A stretch of 64,000 nucleotides of DNA, from contig CAVXLQ010000010.1 in NCBI GenBank assembly GCA_963762635.1, positions 186,001-250,000 on the forward strand. Reading direction: 5' to 3'. The notes under the pieces are model-generated. The model saw only the letters and a list, made by a program, of their open reading frames with translations. It was not told the origin of the DNA and searched no databases. Positions 61,217-64,000 of this stretch are shown piece by piece; the first letter of the stretch is position 1, and each line of letters opens with the position of its first letter. This DNA is from Tenggerimyces sp963762635 (GTDB taxonomy: Bacteria > Actinomycetota > Actinomycetes > Propionibacteriales > Actinopolymorphaceae). The position numbers and the translations under genes are program-made.

Positions 61217-61976
61217 GTGGATCTTGGAGTGCGGGACCGAGTGTTCCTACTCAGCGGCGCGAGTCGCGGGTTGGGCCGAGCGACGGCAGAAGTGCTCGTC
61301 GCTGAGGGTGCCTACGTCGTGATCTCTGCCCGCGGCGAGGAAGGCGTGCAACGCGCTGCCAGCAGTCTCGGCACCGCGCGCGCAGTCGGCGTCGCCGCCG
61401 ACAATGCCGACTCGGCGTCCGCCGAACGCCTGGTCGCCACCGCGATGGCGAAGTGGGGACGGCTCGACGGCGCGCTCGGTGAGCGTGGGCGGTCCGCGGC
61501 CGGGTACGGCACTGGACTCCGAGGAAGAGGACTGGCGCTCGGCGTTCGAGTCCGTGTTCCTCGGCGGGATCCGGCTCGCCCGTGCGGTCGCGGCGGCCTG
61601 CCGCGACGGCGGCTCGATCGCTTTCGTGCTGTCCAGCTCGGTACGGTCGCCGATCCCGGGGCTGGCGATCTCGAACGGACTCCGCCCCGGCCTCGCCGGC
61701 GTCGCGAAGACCCTGGCCGACGAGCTCGGCCCGGCGGGCGTTCGCGTGAACGGACTGATGCCCGGCTCGTTCGACACCGAACGGCAGCGCGAGATCGCGG
61801 CCGCGTCCGGTGACCCCGATGCCGCGAGGCGGCGGACCGAGGCGACGATCCCGCTGCGCCGCTATGGCTCCCCGCCGGAGTTCGGCCGGGTGGCCGCGTT
61901 CCTCCTGTCGCCGGTCTCGTCGTACATCACCGGCAGCATGATCGCCGTCGACGGCGGCTCGCTCCGCACCATCTGA
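61217..61976 (+). CDS. Short-chain dehydrogenase/reductase, one +1 frameshift
   Basis: It starts at GTG 61217 (TGAGGA upstream) with FLLSGASRGLGRATAEVLVA. The frame breaks near 61480, where CTCGGTGAGC has one G too many for CTC-GTG-AGC. The remainder reads VSVGGPRPGTALDSEEEDWR, FVLSSSVRSPIPGLAISNG, VRVNGLMPGSFDTERQRE and SYITGSMIAVDGGSLRTI, giving about 252 residues. The active-site Tyr of the YxxxK motif is not obvious (AISNGLRPGLAGVAK has Asn-Gly instead), so the activity is uncertain. Unknown substrate. Confidence 0.8.
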
Positions 61977-61996
61977 GCCAGCAAGCCGAGCGAACC

Positions 61997-62026
61997 GGTG
62001 GGACGGAGACGTCTCCCCGCCCCACC
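61997..62026 (+). terminator. Hairpin after the SDR gene
   Basis: GGTGGG (61997-62002) with CCCACC (62021-62026), with a further imperfect GGAGAC/GTCTCC stem inside. It lies 20 bases after the SDR stop and ends that unit before the PucR-like gene. No U-run. Confidence 0.5.
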
Positions 62027-62175
62027 ACACCGGCCCGAGACGGGCTAGGGGACGCCAGCCCGTGGGGGATCGAAAACCGGTGCTGCCCCGGGCAGTTGTG
62101 CCCGCACACATATTGCTGGCCGAGCAACACGCCTCAAACGACTGGCAACCGACGCAAACCCGGCAGGGGGCGTTT

Positions 62176-63259
62176 GTGTCCGCGAACAAAGCACCGCCGA
62201 TCTCGATCGCCGGCACACCGATCCACGTCACGCTGCGCGACGAGCACGACGACGTCGTCGCGCGCATGGTGGGCCGGCTGCCCACGACGCTCGCGTCCTA
62301 CGTCCATCTGCCCAGCGAGGCACTGCGCGGCGACGTGACGCGGATCAGCTCGCTCGTGGTCAAGGCGTACACGCGCTGGCTCGCCGACGGCAGCCCGCCC
62401 GACGAGGAGACGCTCGACGCGATCGCCAGGTCCGCGGCCCTCCGCGCCGAGGAGGGCTTCCCGTTCGACGCGGTGGTCGCGGCGTACGCGCTCGGCCTCG
62501 AGGGCATCGTCGACCGCCTCGTCCAGCGCGCCGGGCCGGACGACCTCGCGGACGTGATCGCGCTGCACACGCGCGTGCTCGAGCTGATCCGCGCGACCAC
62601 CGCGGCGGTCGCGCGCGGCTACCTCGCGGAGGTGCGGACGACCGTCGGCGAGGACCGCACAGCGCGGCGGATGTTGCTCGCGGCGTTGCTACGCGACGAG
62701 TCCGACCCGGTCGTCCCCGCCGGCCTCAGCCTCGCCGCGCACTATCTGCTGCTGTCGGTCGGCATCGAGCCCATCCTGACGCGTCGGAGGACGGCGTCGA
62801 CCCGGCGATCGTCGCGCACCGGATGTTGCGCCGGCTGAACGCCGCGTTCGGCTCCGGCGGCGGTGAGCAGACGCTCGCCTCGTTCGACGCGACCGGCGGC
62901 GTCGTGCTCGTCCCGGTCACCGGCTGGATCGACTGGGCCGCCTGGTCGCGCGTGGTGCGGGATGCCGCCGCCGAGGCCGGCACCACGATCCGGACCGCCG
63001 GTGTGGCGACCACAGCGGCCGGAGTGGGCGCCGCCGCACGCGAGGCGGCGGAGGTGCTCGACGTCGTGCGCTGGCTCGGGCGTCCGACCGGGCGTACGGC
63101 TCGACGACGTCCTGTACGAGTACCAGCTCACCCGCCCAGGACCGGCCCGCGCGCCTCGCCGGGCTCCTCGGCCCGCTCGCGTCGTACCGCGTTCAACGCC
63201 GAGTCGCGATGACGGGGGCCTACCCGCCCTCCCACGGAACGCCACGGGTCACCAGGTAG
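62176..63259 (+). pseudogene. PucR-like regulator, several frameshifts and a truncated HTH
   Basis: From GTG 62176 (AGGGGG upstream) it reads through a RsbRD_N/PucR-type helical domain (SLVVKAYTRWLADG, GFPFDAVVAAYALGLEGIVD, HTRVLELIRATTAAVARGYL). One missing base near 62781 (GAGCCCATCC) then moves it to AIVAHRMLRRLNAAFGSGGG, an extra G near 63082 moves it to VRPGVRLDDVLYEYQLTRPG, and another shift near 63155 gives LAGLLGPLASYRVQRRVAMT. The expected HTH block (about 35 residues) is missing, leaving only the last part before TAG 63259. Some shifts may be errors; the lost HTH suggests a real deletion. Confidence 0.62.
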
Positions 63260-63792
63260 GCGCGGATCTGGGCCGCGTGCATCTGCAGGTGGACCAGTCC
63301 GATCACTAGCATCTCCCCGACTGGTTTTCCGCGGTGTCGGTGCGAGTCGGCGACGGGCTCGGCCGCTCGTTCGTCGGTGAGGTCGGCGAAGACCTCGTCG
63401 ACCCTGGCCCGGCAGTGGGCGACGTAGTCGAGGAGCTGCTCGCGGGAGTACGTCGGCGGCACGACGTTCTCGTCCTCATCGTGCGCCGACAGTGGTGGTC
63501 GCGGCACCCAGTCCCGCTCCATCGCCGAGAGGTCGGCGTCGGTGTAGAACAGGATGTGCGACGTGGTCCGCCACACCGCGCCCTGGGCCCGCCGCATGCG
63601 CGCGGCGACCGCCTCGTCGTCGTACGGCCGCCCGTCCGGGTCGATCGGTGTCCACGTCTGCGGTGCGGACGGATCGGCCGGGTAGAGGCTCTCCTCCCAC
63701 AGCTCGTCCGGACACGTGCGGACAGCGATGGCAAGGTCGTCGAGGATGGCGCGATACCGCGCCGCGATCGAGGTGATCCAGATCGTCGCCAT
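63220..63792 (-). CDS. DinB-like four-helix bundle protein
   Basis: 190 residues from ATG 63792. The bundle has SIAARYRAILDDLAIAVRTC, WRTTSHILFYTDADLSAMER, LLDYVAHCRARVDEVFADLT and EMLVIGLVHLQMHAAQIRAY, with three histidines (HILFY, HCRAR, HLQMH) placed as in the DinB/YfiT metal site. Members include bacillithiol/mycothiol transferases, but this one is not assigned. Its 3' end overlaps the 3' end of the degenerate PucR-like gene by 40 bases. Confidence 0.82.
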   Translation of the reverse strand: MATIWITSIAARYRAILDDLAIAVRTCPDELWEESLYPADPSAPQTWTPIDPDGRPYDDEAVAARMRRAQGAVWRTTSHILFYTDADLSAMERDWVPRPPLSAHDEDENVVPPTYSREQLLDYVAHCRARVDEVFADLTDERAAEPVADSHRHRGKPVGEMLVIGLVHLQMHAAQIRAYLVTRGVPWEGG

Positions 63793-63839
63793 CGCCGCAC
63801 CGTACAAGCGGGTACCGACACCTCGACCCGGAGAGCTTC

Positions 63840-64000
63840 CTAGCTGCCGGATCCGGCCCAGTCGGCCGCGCTGAGGCCCGCCGGGTGCCCGGTGGTCCAC
63901 TGCACGAGCTCGATGCGGAGACCGTCGGGGTCGGTCAGGAAGGCGGTCCACATGCCGTCGTCCTGTTTCATGCCCTGCTCGGCGTCGAGACCGTGCTCCG
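63840..64000 (-). CDS. VOC family protein, truncated by window edge
   Basis: Only the C-terminal 52 or so residues are inside: GMKQDDGMWTAFLTDPDGLR, then IELVQWTTGHPAGLSAADWA and a TAG stop at 63842-63840. TAFLTDPDGLRIELVQW is the last beta-alpha unit of a glyoxalase-like domain, with Glu as a likely metal ligand. It is transcribed toward the DinB-like gene, whose start is 48 bases downstream, so the two may be one operon. Confidence 0.85.
   Translation of the reverse strand, partial: EHGLDAEQGMKQDDGMWTAFLTDPDGLRIELVQWTTGHPAGLSAADWAGSGS

Overview
This is a GC-rich chromosomal segment of an actinomycete. The evidence is the gene order infC-rpmI-rplT-TrmH methyltransferase-PAS kinase-pheS-pheT followed by argCJBDFRGH, the very frequent GTG starts, the 4-base ATGA/GTGA overlaps, and actinobacterial families such as DUF3099, WYL regulators and the MabA/InhA pair. 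A Propionibacteriales-like soil organism (Kribbella/Actinopolymorpha type) is my guess only. I see no rRNA, tRNA, prophage, insertion sequence or CRISPR array.

Layout. Positions 1-9700 (minus strand) hold an almost complete arginine operon from glutamate (argC, a small ACT-domain gene, argJ, argB, argD, argF, argR, argG, argH), trailed by a 3-methyladenine glycosylase and a truncated VOC gene. Positions 9.9-14.3 kb form an accessory insert (two SDRs, a VOC protein, a WYL regulator, a phosphotransferase and a tandem repeat carrying hairpins). It separates argC from pheT, which are close neighbours in many actinomycetes. Positions 14.3-21.9 kb are the translation block pheT-pheS, an orphan PAS histidine kinase, a TrmH-type methyltransferase, rplT, rpmI and infC; infC appears to start at ATA and has a leader attenuator. 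Positions 22-34.7 kb mix esterase, kinase, hydrolase, secreted asparaginase, CoA-transferase, two PadR systems, hisE-hisG and a QueA homologue. Positions 34.8-42.3 kb hold a low-GC HAD gene, a NarL-type two-component pair, a chloramphenicol-phosphotransferase-like kinase, a UMP-kinase paralogue, a secreted carboxylesterase and fabG-fabI. Positions 42.5-49.6 kb hold a large secreted GH123-like/discoidin protein, a 1-kb non-coding island full of hairpins and a 12-bp minisatellite, an FMN hydroxy-acid oxidase and a CocE-type hydrolase. Positions 49.7-64 kb hold an ABC exporter with its own two-component system, DUF3099, MoaA, SURF1, GH15, two CNNM/CorC-type membrane proteins, a sirtuin, an SDR, a degenerate PucR-like regulator, DinB and a second truncated VOC gene.

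How the genes work together. The arginine enzymes are translationally coupled, and ArgR lies inside the operon it should control. The ACT protein belongs to the family that includes the arginine sensor CASTOR and may be an extra sensor. The two PadR genes each sit behind a palindromic promoter-operator and head small operons: a membrane protein for one, an FAD monooxygenase plus quinone oxidoreductase for the other. The ABC exporter, sensor kinase and response regulator form one operon with a dyad operator upstream.

Sequence quality. At least a dozen single-base indels, nearly all an extra G or C in short G/C runs, break otherwise good genes, including essential pheT (three times), argD and moaA. 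These look like sequencing or assembly errors, so the affected genes are annotated across the breaks. Two dispersed hairpin families (44 nt, three copies; about 128 bp, two copies) show paired changes in their stems and are the most unusual structural signal here.
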